Shown here: positions 1 through 8,148 of the stretch, one piece after another
How the letters are laid out: every line of letters starts with the position of its first letter
Numbering within the stretch: the first letter of the stretch is position 1
From: Dehalobacter alkaniphilus
Lineage (GTDB): Bacteria; Bacillota; Desulfitobacteriia; Desulfitobacteriales; Syntrophobotulaceae
Assembly: GCA_040500365.1 (NCBI GenBank)
Contig: CP148031.1
Location: 1,426,001-1,490,000 of the forward strand
Length of the DNA: 64,000 nt
Direction of reading: 5' to 3'
Notes under the pieces: model-generated
Told to the model about the DNA's origin: nothing
Database searches by the model: none
Seen by the model: the letters and a program-made list of their open reading frames with translations, nothing else
Made by a program: the position numbers and the translations under genes

Positions 1-2
1 AG

Positions 3-1235
3 GAAGAATATTCGACAATCTTTTATTCTAATTTAGTTTTGGCTGTTGTTACCTATATCGTGATTTTGTTTTCAGCCAATCCTATCAGTGTTTTTTTCAA
101 AGAACCGCAGCTTATTCCCTTGTTAAGAGTTTTAGCAATCGTTCTTATTATTAATTCCTTTGGTTTGGTCCAGCGGACAATGCTGGTTAAAAAAGTTGAA
201 TTTAAACTGCAGACAAGAATTAGTATTATTTCTAATCTGTTTTCTGGGATATTGAGTATTTCTTCTGCCTGTTTTGGGTTTGGCATATGGAGCCTCGTCA
301 TTCGTGTGATGTCCTTACAGTTCATGCAATCATTCTTGTTGTGCCTATACAATAAATGGATGCCTTCTTTTGTCTTTAAAATAGATTCGTTCAAGAAATT
401 CTTTAGTTTTGGATGGAAACTGCTTATATCAGGTTTGATCGATACGTTATATCAGAACTTATATTATGTTATCATAGGAAGATTATTCTCCGCAGTCGAG
501 CTTGGATATTACACAAATGCCCAAAAACTAAGAGATGTAGCTTCTACGTCTATAACAACATCCGTTCAAAAAGTCAGTTATCCGGTTCTATGCAGCATAC
601 AGGATGAAAGTGAATTATTAAGGGCCGGTTATAGGAAAATAATCAGAAGTTCTGTATTTGTCACATTTCCGATTATGATTGGACTTGCGGTTATAGCAAA
701 CCCTTTATTTAATATATTATTTAGGGAAAATTGGATAAGTTCGATTCCATATTTTCAAATCTTGTGTTTAGCGGGAATGTTTTATCCTCTTCATGCCATA
801 AACTTAAATATCCTGCAGGTGAAAGGCAGATCAGATTTATTTTTAAGTTTAGAGATTATCAAAAAAGCTATTGGAGTAGCTTCAATCGTGATTGTATTGG
901 TTTTAAATCTTGGCATTATGGGGCTGCTTTGGGCAGCAGTTATCAATTCCATAATTGCTTATTTCATAAACTCATACTTTTCAGCGGAATTAGTCAACTA
1001 TTCTACAATAGAACAAATTAAAGATATTCTGCCTATCTTAATCAATGCTTCTGTTATGGGGGTTATTGTTTATTTCTTACAAATCATATTTCCTAATAGC
1101 AATATGATTAAACTAGCAGCACAAATTATTGCTGGAATCATAATCTATTCGGGGCTAAGCAGATTGGCGAAACTCGAAGAATTCAATGATGTGAGTAACC
1201 TGATCAGGTCAATATTTATTAAAAATAAGATATAA
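3..1235 (+). CDS. Oligosaccharide flippase (Wzx/MOP family), 5' partial
   Basis: Membrane protein likely to flip lipid-linked polysaccharide repeat units across the cytoplasmic membrane. The reading frame is open to the left edge of the window, so the N-terminus is missing: about 411 residues are visible against the usual 470-500. The visible part is a run of hydrophobic helices separated by short basic loops, including a segment with GWKLLISGLIDTLYQNLYYV and GYYTNAQKLRD, typical of the polysaccharide transporter branch of the MOP superfamily. A TTG at 39 could pass for a start, but the codons before it read on sensibly, so truncation by the window is the better explanation. It is followed by sugar-nucleotide genes on the same strand, which fits an exopolysaccharide locus. 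Family assignment is confident; substrate is unknown. Confidence 0.85.
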   Translation, partial: EEYSTIFYSNLVLAVVTYIVILFSANPISVFFKEPQLIPLLRVLAIVLIINSFGLVQRTMLVKKVEFKLQTRISIISNLFSGILSISSACFGFGIWSLVIRVMSLQFMQSFLLCLYNKWMPSFVFKIDSFKKFFSFGWKLLISGLIDTLYQNLYYVIIGRLFSAVELGYYTNAQKLRDVASTSITTSVQKVSYPVLCSIQDESELLRAGYRKIIRSSVFVTFPIMIGLAVIANPLFNILFRENWISSIPYFQILCLAGMFYPLHAINLNILQVKGRSDLFLSLEIIKKAIGVASIVIVLVLNLGIMGLLWAAVINSIIAYFINSYFSAELVNYSTIEQIKDILPILINASVMGVIVYFLQIIFPNSNMIKLAAQIIAGIIIYSGLSRLAKLEEFNDVSNLIRSIFIKNKI

Positions 1236-1296
1236 TGAAATAAGGATATTCAAAATATAAGAAAGACAGAAGCTATAATAAATAGAGGTATAGAGT

Positions 1297-2394
1297 ATGT
1301 GTGAATTAATTCAGGTAACCCGTTCTTCGATGCCGAAATTTGAGGAGTATATAGAAGAAATTAAAGAATTATGGGAAAGCCATTGGCTGACCAACATGGG
1401 AATAAAGCACGAACAATTGAAAACTGCTTTGTCCTGTTATTTAGGAGTGCCCAATATTTCACTTTTTACAAATGGTCATTTGGCTCTGGAATATGTTATT
1501 GAGGCTTTTGATCTGTCCGGACAGGTAATTACATCTCCGTTTACCTTTGTATCAACGACGCATGCCATTGTTAGGAATGGTCTGGAACCAGTTTTTTGTG
1601 ATATTAATCCGGAAAATTTCACCATAGATACAGACCGAATCGAAGAGCTGATTACGGAAAAAACAACCGCTATTATTCCGGTTCATGTTTACGGGAATAT
1701 ATGCAACGTTCGGGAAATCGCACGAATCGCCCGAAAATATCATCTTAAGGTAATTTATGATGCTGCCCACGCTTTCGGGGTTACCCTGAACGGGACTGGT
1801 GTGGCGGACTTTGGAGATGCTTCCATGTTTAGTTTTCATGCGACCAAAGTATTCAATACAATTGAAGGCGGAGCAGTAGCATTTCAGAATGATGAGCTGA
1901 AATACTTATTGGAGTCATTGGGCAATTTTGGGATAACAGGGCAGGATACGGTTGCTCATATTGGCGGTAATGCGAAAATGAATGAATTTCAGGCAGCGAT
2001 GGGGATATGCAATCTTCGCCATGTTGATGAAGAAATTGAGAAACGAAAAGCAGTTGTGGAAAGATATGTTGAAAGACTGCGCGGAGTCAAGGGCATAAAA
2101 CTCAATTCGCTGCAAGATGGTGTAGAAAGCAATTACGCTTATTTTCCGGTATTTTTTGATGGTTTTCAAGTGGATCGTGATGAAATTCACGCAGCTTTGC
2201 TAAAGGAAAATATTGTTGCTCGAAAGTACTTTTACCCGCTAACAAATGATTTTGAATGTTACAGGAAACAATTTAACTGTGAAGATACCCCTGTGGCAAA
2301 GTATTTTGCAGATAAGGTACTGACGCTTCCTTTATATGCAGATTTGGACTTAAAGGATGTTGACAGAATATGTAATATTATTTTGAGAAGATAG
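1297..2394 (+). CDS. DegT/DnrJ/EryC1/StrS family sugar aminotransferase
   Basis: PLP-dependent aminotransferase that probably puts an amino group on a nucleotide-linked keto sugar. The 365-residue length is normal for the family. The PLP-binding lysine is predicted at K184 in SFHATKVFNTIEGG, and the preceding DAAHAFG carries the conserved aspartate that contacts the pyridine ring. It lies 9 bp before rmlA and close to rmlB, which make dTDP-4-keto-6-deoxyglucose, so the likely product is a dTDP-amino-dideoxyhexose (VioA-like 4-amination is my preferred guess). rmlC and rmlD are absent here, which argues against a rhamnose-only pathway in this cluster. Family confident, exact substrate inferred. 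Confidence 0.87.
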   Translation: MCELIQVTRSSMPKFEEYIEEIKELWESHWLTNMGIKHEQLKTALSCYLGVPNISLFTNGHLALEYVIEAFDLSGQVITSPFTFVSTTHAIVRNGLEPVFCDINPENFTIDTDRIEELITEKTTAIIPVHVYGNICNVREIARIARKYHLKVIYDAAHAFGVTLNGTGVADFGDASMFSFHATKVFNTIEGGAVAFQNDELKYLLESLGNFGITGQDTVAHIGGNAKMNEFQAAMGICNLRHVDEEIEKRKAVVERYVERLRGVKGIKLNSLQDGVESNYAYFPVFFDGFQVDRDEIHAALLKENIVARKYFYPLTNDFECYRKQFNCEDTPVAKYFADKVLTLPLYADLDLKDVDRICNIILRR

Positions 2395-2403
2395 GAGCAT
2401 ACA

Positions 2404-3267
2404 ATGAAAGGAATAATTTTAGCTGGGGGTAAAGGGACCCGACTTTATCCGATGACAAAAGCTGTATCGAAACAACTCTTGCCGATTTATGACAAACCGT
2501 TAATTTATTATCCATTATCTGTTCTTTTGCTGGCCGGTATCCGGGAAATACTGATTATTTCCACCCCTGAAGATACCTCGGTCTATCAACGGCTTTTGGG
2601 AGACGGCTCCATACTTGGGGTTGAATTTTCCTATGCGGTTCAGGAGACCCCCCGAGGTTTAGCAGACGCTTTTATGCTTGGTGAAGATTTTATCAAGAAC
2701 GATCATGTTTGCTTAATTCTTGGAGACAACCTTTTCTATGGACAAGATCTCACACGAATTCTGAATCGGGCAAAAGCCTTGGAAAAAGGAGCCACTATTT
2801 TTGGATACCCTGTTAAAGATGCCCATTCTTTTGGAGTAGTTGAATTTGATAAAGATCTGAATGTACTTTCAATTGAAGAGAAACCCCAAAATCCCAGATC
2901 TAATTATGCGGTACCGGGACTATATTTCTATGATAATGATGTTGTTGAGATCGCGAAAAGTATTAAGCCTTCTTCGCGCGGAGAAATTGAGATTACTGCA
3001 GTAAACAACGTCTATCTTGAACGGAAACTGCTCAACGTAATTTTACTTAAAAGAGGAATGGCGTGGTTAGATACAGGGACTCCTGAAGGAATGCTTAAAG
3101 CAGCGGAATATGTTGAAGCCGTTCAGTCCAGACAGGGGTTCTATATTGCTTGTCTGGAAGAGATTGCCTGGAGAAGAGGGTTGATTGATACTGCTCAACT
3201 AAGAGCAATAGGCAATAATCTTCATATGACAGATTACGGGCAGTATATTCTTTCTTTAATAAACTGA
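2404..3267 (+). CDS. rfbA: Glucose-1-phosphate thymidylyltransferase RmlA/RfbA
   Basis: Makes dTDP-glucose from dTTP and glucose-1-phosphate, the first step of dTDP-deoxysugar synthesis in the cytoplasm. The N-terminus has the nucleotidyltransferase signature GGKGTRLYPMTKAVSKQLLP (from G8), followed by YDKPLIYYPLS, and the family motif LILGDNLFYG. At 287 residues it has the standard length of short-form RmlA. The ATG follows the aminotransferase stop by 9 bp, with GATAGGAG upstream as ribosome site, so the two are co-transcribed. The next gene is rmlB, its usual partner. Assignment is very secure. Confidence 0.96.
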   Translation: MKGIILAGGKGTRLYPMTKAVSKQLLPIYDKPLIYYPLSVLLLAGIREILIISTPEDTSVYQRLLGDGSILGVEFSYAVQETPRGLADAFMLGEDFIKNDHVCLILGDNLFYGQDLTRILNRAKALEKGATIFGYPVKDAHSFGVVEFDKDLNVLSIEEKPQNPRSNYAVPGLYFYDNDVVEIAKSIKPSSRGEIEITAVNNVYLERKLLNVILLKRGMAWLDTGTPEGMLKAAEYVEAVQSRQGFYIACLEEIAWRRGLIDTAQLRAIGNNLHMTDYGQYILSLIN

Positions 3268-3305
3268 TAGAGTTGAGCAAATAAGATGTTGAAAGGATTT
3301 TAGGC

Positions 3306-4394
3306 ATGAAAACAATTCTTGTGACTGGCGGTGCGGGATTCATCGGCAGCAATTTTGTTCGCTATATGTTACAAAAGTATCCGGATTACCGGATCATAAA
3401 TCTGGATGCTTTGACCTATGCCGGCAACCTTGAAAACCTGGTAGATATAGCGGATTGTTCCAACTATATCTTTCTTCGAACCGATATACGGGACAGAGAG
3501 AAAGTCAATCAGGTTTTCTCAGCCTATGATATTAATTATGTAGTGAATTTTGCAGCAGAGAGTCATGTAGACCGAAGCATTGTTGAACCGGAGGTCTTTT
3601 TAACTACCAACATCCTCGGCACGCAAGTGCTGCTTGATGCAGCAAAAAAACAATGGCTGATTGATCCGGAAGACAAATACTGCAAGGAATATAAATCTGA
3701 TGTGAAATTTCTGCAAATATCCACAGATGAGGTATATGGTAATCTTGGAGCGGAAGGAATGTTTACCGAATCAACCTCGTTGCAGCCCAACAGCCCTTAT
3801 TCAGCCTCAAAGGCCAGTGTGGATTTGGTTATCAGAGCTTATCATAAAACATTTGGGTTGCCGGTTAATATTACACGATGCAGTAATAATTATGGTCCGT
3901 ACCAGTTTCCGGAAAAATTAATCCCATTAATGATCAACAATTGTATTAATGATAAAGAACTTCCAGTGTATGGTGACGGGATGCAGATCAGAGACTGGCT
4001 TCACGTGGCGGATCACTGTTCAGCTATTGATGTTGTTTTGCATAAGGGGGCTTATGGAGAAATATATAATATTGGCGGGAATAATGAAAAGGCAAATGTT
4101 GAGATTGTCAAGCTCATTGTAAAAACGCTGGGGAAATCCGAGAATCTAATTAAGTATGTTAAAGACAGGCCAGGACATGACAGAAGATATGCGATCGATC
4201 ATACGAAGATAACGACAGAATTAGGCTGGGAGCCAGTGTATTGTTTTGACCAAGGACTGAAGGATACAATTGAATGGTATATTAATCATAAAAAATGGAT
4301 AATGGATATCGTATCAGGAAGTTACATCACGTATTACGAAAAGATGTATTCCCATACTTATAAAAAGTATTTCAATAATTTACGAAAGGGTTGA
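3306..4394 (+). CDS. rfbB: dTDP-glucose 4,6-dehydratase RmlB/RfbB
   Basis: NAD-dependent extended SDR enzyme that converts dTDP-glucose to dTDP-4-keto-6-deoxyglucose. It shows the Rossmann motif GGAGFIGSNF at the N-terminus, the TDEVYG segment with the catalytic acid pair, and the YxxxK pair at Y165/K169 (YSASK). The family hallmarks RCSNNYGPYQFPEKLIPLMI and RPGHDRRYAID are present. At 362 residues it is a little longer than the usual 330-355, with a C-terminal tail ending in KKYFNNLRKG. Its stop overlaps the TTG start of the following GH26 gene by 4 bp, implying translational coupling of sugar synthesis and the hydrolase. Confidence 0.96.
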   Translation: MKTILVTGGAGFIGSNFVRYMLQKYPDYRIINLDALTYAGNLENLVDIADCSNYIFLRTDIRDREKVNQVFSAYDINYVVNFAAESHVDRSIVEPEVFLTTNILGTQVLLDAAKKQWLIDPEDKYCKEYKSDVKFLQISTDEVYGNLGAEGMFTESTSLQPNSPYSASKASVDLVIRAYHKTFGLPVNITRCSNNYGPYQFPEKLIPLMINNCINDKELPVYGDGMQIRDWLHVADHCSAIDVVLHKGAYGEIYNIGGNNEKANVEIVKLIVKTLGKSENLIKYVKDRPGHDRRYAIDHTKITTELGWEPVYCFDQGLKDTIEWYINHKKWIMDIVSGSYITYYEKMYSHTYKKYFNNLRKG

Positions 4395-5419
4395 AATCAA
4401 TTATTACGAGGGTTATTGCTAAAAAAAAGTTTTTCTTTATTATTTTTTTCATTGTCTTGGTTAGTTTGCTAATATATGGTTTCGTGACCAAAACACCAAA
4501 TAGTAGCCCTCAGACTATCAGTGTGAAGGGGGAAACAAACCATGAAAAATCCATAGAAGTTGAACGAACCACGTTGATTGGGGCCTGGCTGGGAACCTGG
4601 CCTTCAAAGACGGAAAAAAATATAGAGTCTTTTAATCAATTGTCAAATCACCATTCAGACATCATTCATACCTATGTGTTTACGACACAAGACATGGATG
4701 ACTGGGAGAGTTTCATGGATTATGTTCATGAACAAGGAGCAATTAATCTATTAACGATCATGATGAGGAACAGTGATAATGGTGAGTACAGCACGGTCGA
4801 CGTTAATAATGGCAGGTTGGATGCCTATTATACCGCTCTTGCAATTCAAATGAAGAACTGGCAAGGAGGTTCAGAGATTTGGATTCAGCCTATGTACGAG
4901 GCCAATGGATATTGGTTTGGCTGGGGTATAGGGAATAGCGGCGTCAATACCAATGAATCCTTTCGAATGGCATTTCAACGAATTGTAAAAATATTTAGGG
5001 ATAATGGCGCATATAATGTAAAATTCGTTTATAATGTAAATTATGGAAATAACGGAGAAGGTGCTTCGTTTATGGATGCTTATCCAGGAGATGGATACGT
5101 TGATTTTGTGTCAATAGATGGATACAATTGGGGAACATCTCAGACATGGAGTAAATGGTACAGTTTTCGTCAGACTTTTGATGCAGCATATGAAGCCTTG
5201 GTAAATGGTTCAAATAAACCCGTGATTATTGCTGAGGTTGCATCAGCAGAAAAGGGCGGAGATAAAGCTGCTTGGATCAGCGATATGAAAAAACAGATTC
5301 AATCGGGAGCATATCCGGAGTTGATTGCTGTAATTTGGTTTAATGATTACGACAAATATCAAAAGGTTGATTGGAGAATTGATTCTTCAGATTCTTCGCT
5401 TGCCGCTTATCAAAGATAA
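4391..5419 (+). CDS. Glycoside hydrolase family 26 protein, membrane-anchored (paralog 1)
   Basis: Predicted extracytoplasmic GH26 (beta-mannanase-like) enzyme held by an N-terminal hydrophobic helix at about residues 13-31 with no clear signal peptidase site. The (beta/alpha)8 domain begins near IGAWLGTWPS. Predicted acid/base glutamate is E170 in QPMYEANGYWFGW and the nucleophile E282 in IIAEVAS, 112 residues apart. Classical GH26 enzymes have RPLHE before the acid/base; here Arg and His are replaced by Gln and Tyr, so substrate or activity may differ. Start is a TTG overlapping the rmlB stop. It is one of three paralogs in 5 kb. GH26 enzymes are known mannanases, but in an exopolysaccharide locus a role in trimming or releasing the polymer is my inference. 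Confidence 0.85.
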   Translation: MKSIITRVIAKKKFFFIIFFIVLVSLLIYGFVTKTPNSSPQTISVKGETNHEKSIEVERTTLIGAWLGTWPSKTEKNIESFNQLSNHHSDIIHTYVFTTQDMDDWESFMDYVHEQGAINLLTIMMRNSDNGEYSTVDVNNGRLDAYYTALAIQMKNWQGGSEIWIQPMYEANGYWFGWGIGNSGVNTNESFRMAFQRIVKIFRDNGAYNVKFVYNVNYGNNGEGASFMDAYPGDGYVDFVSIDGYNWGTSQTWSKWYSFRQTFDAAYEALVNGSNKPVIIAEVASAEKGGDKAAWISDMKKQIQSGAYPELIAVIWFNDYDKYQKVDWRIDSSDSSLAAYQR

Positions 5420-5479
5420 AGTAGTTTATATAGGCTACTAGTCCGTTGATGGACAATATAGATATTAAATGGGAGAAAA

Positions 5480-6685
5480 ATGGTGAAGAAAATATTAATG
5501 CTGGGTGGTTCATATTTCCAGGTGCCTTCGATAAAAGCAGCAAGGAATATGGGGTATTATGTGGTTTCTTGTGATTATATTCCCGAAAATCCCGGACATA
5601 AATTTGCTGATGAGTACCACAATGTCAGTACAACTGACAAGGAAGCCGTTTTAAATTTAGCCAAAAGATTAAAAATTGACGGCATTGTATGCTATGCTTC
5701 TGATCCAGCGGCTATTACAGCTGCGTATGTCGCTGAAAAGATGGGATTTCCAACAAATCCGTATGAGTCAGTTGAAGTGTTATCAAACAAAGATTTATTT
5801 AGAAATTTTTTAGCAGAGAACGGATTCAAGACCCCAAAAGCCAAGGGTTACACTTCTATCAATAAGGCGATAGAAGACATTCACAGTTTTACACTACCGG
5901 TAATGATAAAACCTGTTGATTCTTCAGGAAGCAAGGGAGTATCGAGAGTTTTTGAAGTAAGCGAGTTAGAAGAAAAAGCTATATACGCATTATCCTTCTC
6001 AAGAGCAAAGCGGTTTATCATGGAGGAATACACTGAAAAGTATGGATATCAGGTTGCAGGAGATGGGTTTTCTGTAAATGGACAGTTGGTGTTTCGTTGT
6101 TTCGCTAACGAGCATTTTGAGAGCGATTCAAGTAATCCTTATGTTCCGATTGGTGAAAGCTGGCCGTATAATATGCCGCAACGACTTCATGATAAAATAC
6201 ATTGTGAAGTACAGCGCCTGTTGACTTTACTGGACATGAAAGATGGTGCTTATAACTTTGATATTAGAATTGATAGGAATGAAAATATCTATCTCATGGA
6301 AGTTGGACCTCGCAATGGGGGGAATTTAATTCCCCAGGTAATTAAATATGCTACCGGAGTAGATCTTACTGATTATACAATAAAAACTGCAATGGGCGTA
6401 AATTGTTCAGACTTAAAAATGGTTGAAACCAAAGGCTATTGGTCAAGCTATATGGTGCATTGCAGTCAGAGTGGTGTATTACAAGATATATGGGTTGATG
6501 AGAACCTACGTAAAAATATTGTGGAATTTAATATGCAATACAGATCAGGAGATCAAATTTCAGCATTTACTGGATCCAACGGTACATTGGGAACGATGAT
6601 ATTAAAATATGAGTCTCTGGAAGAAATGCTTAGGAAGATGGATTCAATGGACCAGTATGTAAAAGTCAAAGTTAAGGTAAAATAA
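5480..6685 (+). CDS. ATP-grasp domain ligase
   Basis: Soluble ATP-grasp enzyme of 401 residues, related to the carbamoyl-phosphate synthase large-chain/PurK-like ligases that join a carboxylate to an amine, thiol or hydroxyl through an acyl phosphate. The N-terminal pre-ATP-grasp fold starts MVKKILMLGGSYFQVPSIKA. The ATP-binding part shows LPVMIKPVDSSGSKGVS (phosphate-binding lysine and glycine-rich loop), FIMEEY, and the metal-binding end YLMEVGPRNGG. It sits between two GH26 paralogs with only short gaps, so a role in decorating the polysaccharide or its precursors with an amino or other acid is possible, but no substrate can be read from the sequence. Confidence 0.85.
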   Translation: MVKKILMLGGSYFQVPSIKAARNMGYYVVSCDYIPENPGHKFADEYHNVSTTDKEAVLNLAKRLKIDGIVCYASDPAAITAAYVAEKMGFPTNPYESVEVLSNKDLFRNFLAENGFKTPKAKGYTSINKAIEDIHSFTLPVMIKPVDSSGSKGVSRVFEVSELEEKAIYALSFSRAKRFIMEEYTEKYGYQVAGDGFSVNGQLVFRCFANEHFESDSSNPYVPIGESWPYNMPQRLHDKIHCEVQRLLTLLDMKDGAYNFDIRIDRNENIYLMEVGPRNGGNLIPQVIKYATGVDLTDYTIKTAMGVNCSDLKMVETKGYWSSYMVHCSQSGVLQDIWVDENLRKNIVEFNMQYRSGDQISAFTGSNGTLGTMILKYESLEEMLRKMDSMDQYVKVKVKVK

Positions 6686-6704
6686 TAAAGATAAAGAAAT
6701 AGAT

Positions 6705-6738
6705 TATTATTCCAATTAATATTGAAGCATGCTATAAT
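6705..6738 (+). promoter_or_regulatory. Candidate extended -10 promoter for GH26 paralog 2
   Basis: TGCTATAAT at 6730-6738 is an extended -10 element; a weak TTCCAA hexamer lies 17 bp upstream. It is 51 bp before the chosen ATG. This suggests paralog 2 can be transcribed apart from the upstream operon. Confidence 0.45.
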
Positions 6739-6789
6739 GTATCGGAGTGTAGATTTTATTTTGCTTGGGTGATATTGAAAGGAGTTATA

Positions 6790-7803
6790 ATGAGAAAGCC
6801 AATATCTCTGATACTTATTACTGTTCTTGTAACTTTTACTATTTTTCTCTCTTGCCTAAATAACAAAATCAGCTTAGCGGAAACAAATAGAGCTGGAGAG
6901 ACATCTCTTGTGGCTAATTCCTCTCAATCTGCTGAATCAAACACGTTGTACGGGGCATGGATGGGAACATGGCCCTCTGCAACGGACAGAAATATTGAAA
7001 ATTACAATATTCTTTCCAATCATCATTGTGGGGTTATTCATTCATTTATCTATTCATATCAGAATATGGATGACTGGGCCGACTTTATGGATTATACGAA
7101 AGAACAAGAAGCTATTAACTTACTAACCATTATTTTAGTGAAAAATAATGGAAAGCAATACAGTACCGTCGATATTAATAAAGGAGAACTGGATGCATAC
7201 TTTACCGAGATTGCCAAGCAACTAAAGAATTGGCAGGACGGCTCTGAGATTTGGTTTCAACCTTTGTATGAGGCAAATGGGTACTGGTTTGGCTGGAATA
7301 TCGGAAATAGCAAGATTAATACCAATGAAACATACAGAAATGCCTATCAACGTATTGTAACCATATTCCGCGATAATGGAGCAACTAACGTAAAATTTGT
7401 GTACAATGTCAATTACCAAAATAATGGGGAAGGGGCCTCCTATATGGGGGCTTATCCCGGTGATAACTTTGTTGATTATGTTTCAATTGACGGATATAAC
7501 TGGGGAACATCACAGTCTTGGAGCAAATGGCAAACATTTCGGCAAACATTTCGGCAAACATTTGATGCTGCTTACACTGCACTGACAAAGGGCTCAAACA
7601 AACCGGTAATTATTACTGAAGTAGCTTCAACAGAAAAGGGCGGCAGTAAAGCTGACTGGATCACCGATATGAAAAAACAAATTGAGACTGGAGCTTATCC
7701 AGAACTGAAAGCTGTAATTTGGTTTAATGACAATGGCAATTCTGAAGAGATGGATTGGACAATTGATACTTCAGAGTCTTCATTAGCCGCTTATCAAGAA
7801 TAA
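6790..7803 (+). CDS. Glycoside hydrolase family 26 protein, secreted (paralog 2)
   Basis: Second GH26 paralog, 337 residues from the ATG at 6790, chosen because GAAAGGAG at 6777-6784 is well placed; an in-frame GTG at 6769 has no such site. The N-terminus is a signal-like hydrophobic stretch (residues about 4-24) after MRK. Predicted acid/base E161 lies in QPLYEANGYWFGW and nucleophile E277 in IITEVAS. Like paralog 1 it has Tyr in place of the usual His before the acid/base. The 116-residue gap between the two glutamates is 4 longer than in paralog 1 because of a 12-bp in-frame tandem duplication at 7531-7554 (FRQT repeated). Polysaccharide-locus context suggests it acts on the polymer made here; this is inference. 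Confidence 0.86.
   Translation: MRKPISLILITVLVTFTIFLSCLNNKISLAETNRAGETSLVANSSQSAESNTLYGAWMGTWPSATDRNIENYNILSNHHCGVIHSFIYSYQNMDDWADFMDYTKEQEAINLLTIILVKNNGKQYSTVDINKGELDAYFTEIAKQLKNWQDGSEIWFQPLYEANGYWFGWNIGNSKINTNETYRNAYQRIVTIFRDNGATNVKFVYNVNYQNNGEGASYMGAYPGDNFVDYVSIDGYNWGTSQSWSKWQTFRQTFRQTFDAAYTALTKGSNKPVIITEVASTEKGGSKADWITDMKKQIETGAYPELKAVIWFNDNGNSEEMDWTIDTSESSLAAYQE
7531..7563 (+). repeat. 12-bp in-frame microduplication within GH26 paralog 2
   Basis: CAAACATTTCGG occurs twice in tandem (7531-7542 and 7543-7554), followed by a partial third copy CAAACATTT (7555-7563). It adds four residues relative to both neighbouring paralogs, whose corresponding text is FRQTFDAA and FRQVFDAP. Confidence 0.9.
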
Positions 7804-7825
7804 TAAAAATTATTTAGTAAATATA

Positions 7826-7859
7826 TTGACAATAATAAAATGATATGACAAAATATAAT
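7826..7859 (+). promoter_or_regulatory. Candidate promoter for the tandem riboswitch leader
   Basis: A perfect TTGACA (7826-7831) is followed after 17 bp by CAAAAT (7849-7854), overlapping a TATAAT at 7854-7859 that would need a 22-bp spacer. Either hexamer would start transcripts shortly before the first riboswitch aptamer. The choice of -10 is uncertain. Confidence 0.4.
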
Positions 7860-7885
7860 CAGATGATTGTCGAATAAAAAGCTAT

Positions 7886-7964
7886 TACTGACAATGGCAA
7901 ACTTGCTGAAAAGCAAGGACGCAAAACTAAAGGGCCTGTAAAATGGCAGCCAGTTACCAAAAGT
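7886..7964 (+). ncRNA. Cyclic di-GMP-I (GEMM-I) riboswitch, first of two
   Basis: Aptamer that binds c-di-GMP in the nascent mRNA. Visible family features are TGGCAAACTTG, a perfect six-pair stem CTTGCT/AGCAAG closed by a GAAA tetraloop, GGACGCAAAACT, GGGCCT, and the 3' part GGCAGCCAGTTACC. Compared with the second copy at 8060, the pairing AACT...AGTT replaces AGCT...AGCT, a compensatory change, and the tetraloop stem also differs while staying paired. This argues that both copies are under structural selection. No clear gene follows it directly; the second aptamer lies about 174 nt downstream, ahead of the third GH26 gene. Confidence 0.88.
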
Positions 7965-7994
7965 AGTTTTTTGTTGTTTGAAAAATGAAATTGG

Positions 7995-8040
7995 AGGTAA
8001 TCATTTAAGTCTTTAGGTAAAATACGGCCGACGATTACCT
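7995..8040. repeat. 8-bp inverted repeat between the two riboswitches
   Basis: AGGTAATC (7995-8002) and GATTACCT (8033-8040) are perfect inverted copies separated by 30 nt. They could form part of an expression-platform structure of the first riboswitch or be unrelated. No T-run follows, so this is not a standard intrinsic terminator. Confidence 0.5.
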
Positions 8041-8059
8041 GAGACAATAAAGCACTCTC

Positions 8060-8136
8060 AAACGATAAAGGCAAACCTGTCGAAAGGCAGAGACGCAAAG
8101 CTAAAGGGCCTGTAAAATGGCAGCCAGCTACCGAAA
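8060..8136 (+). ncRNA. Cyclic di-GMP-I (GEMM-I) riboswitch, second of two
   Basis: Second c-di-GMP aptamer, just before the third GH26 gene. It has AAGGCAAACC, a stem CTGTC/GGCAG with a GAAA loop, AGACGCAAAGCT, GGGCCT and GGCAGCCAGCTACCG, matching the clostridial form of the family closely. The ribosome site GAAAGGAG (8133-8140) begins at the aptamer's 3' edge and the ATG follows at 8149, so control of translation through access to the ribosome site is a natural reading. Whether c-di-GMP turns the gene on or off cannot be told from sequence alone. Confidence 0.93.
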
Positions 8137-8148
8137 GGAGTTTTTTTA

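Noticed and set aside
7859..8098. Minus-strand open frame of 79 codons across the leader of GH26 paralog 3
   Set aside because: It covers the riboswitch copies and is explained by their RNA structure; no ribosome site is present.
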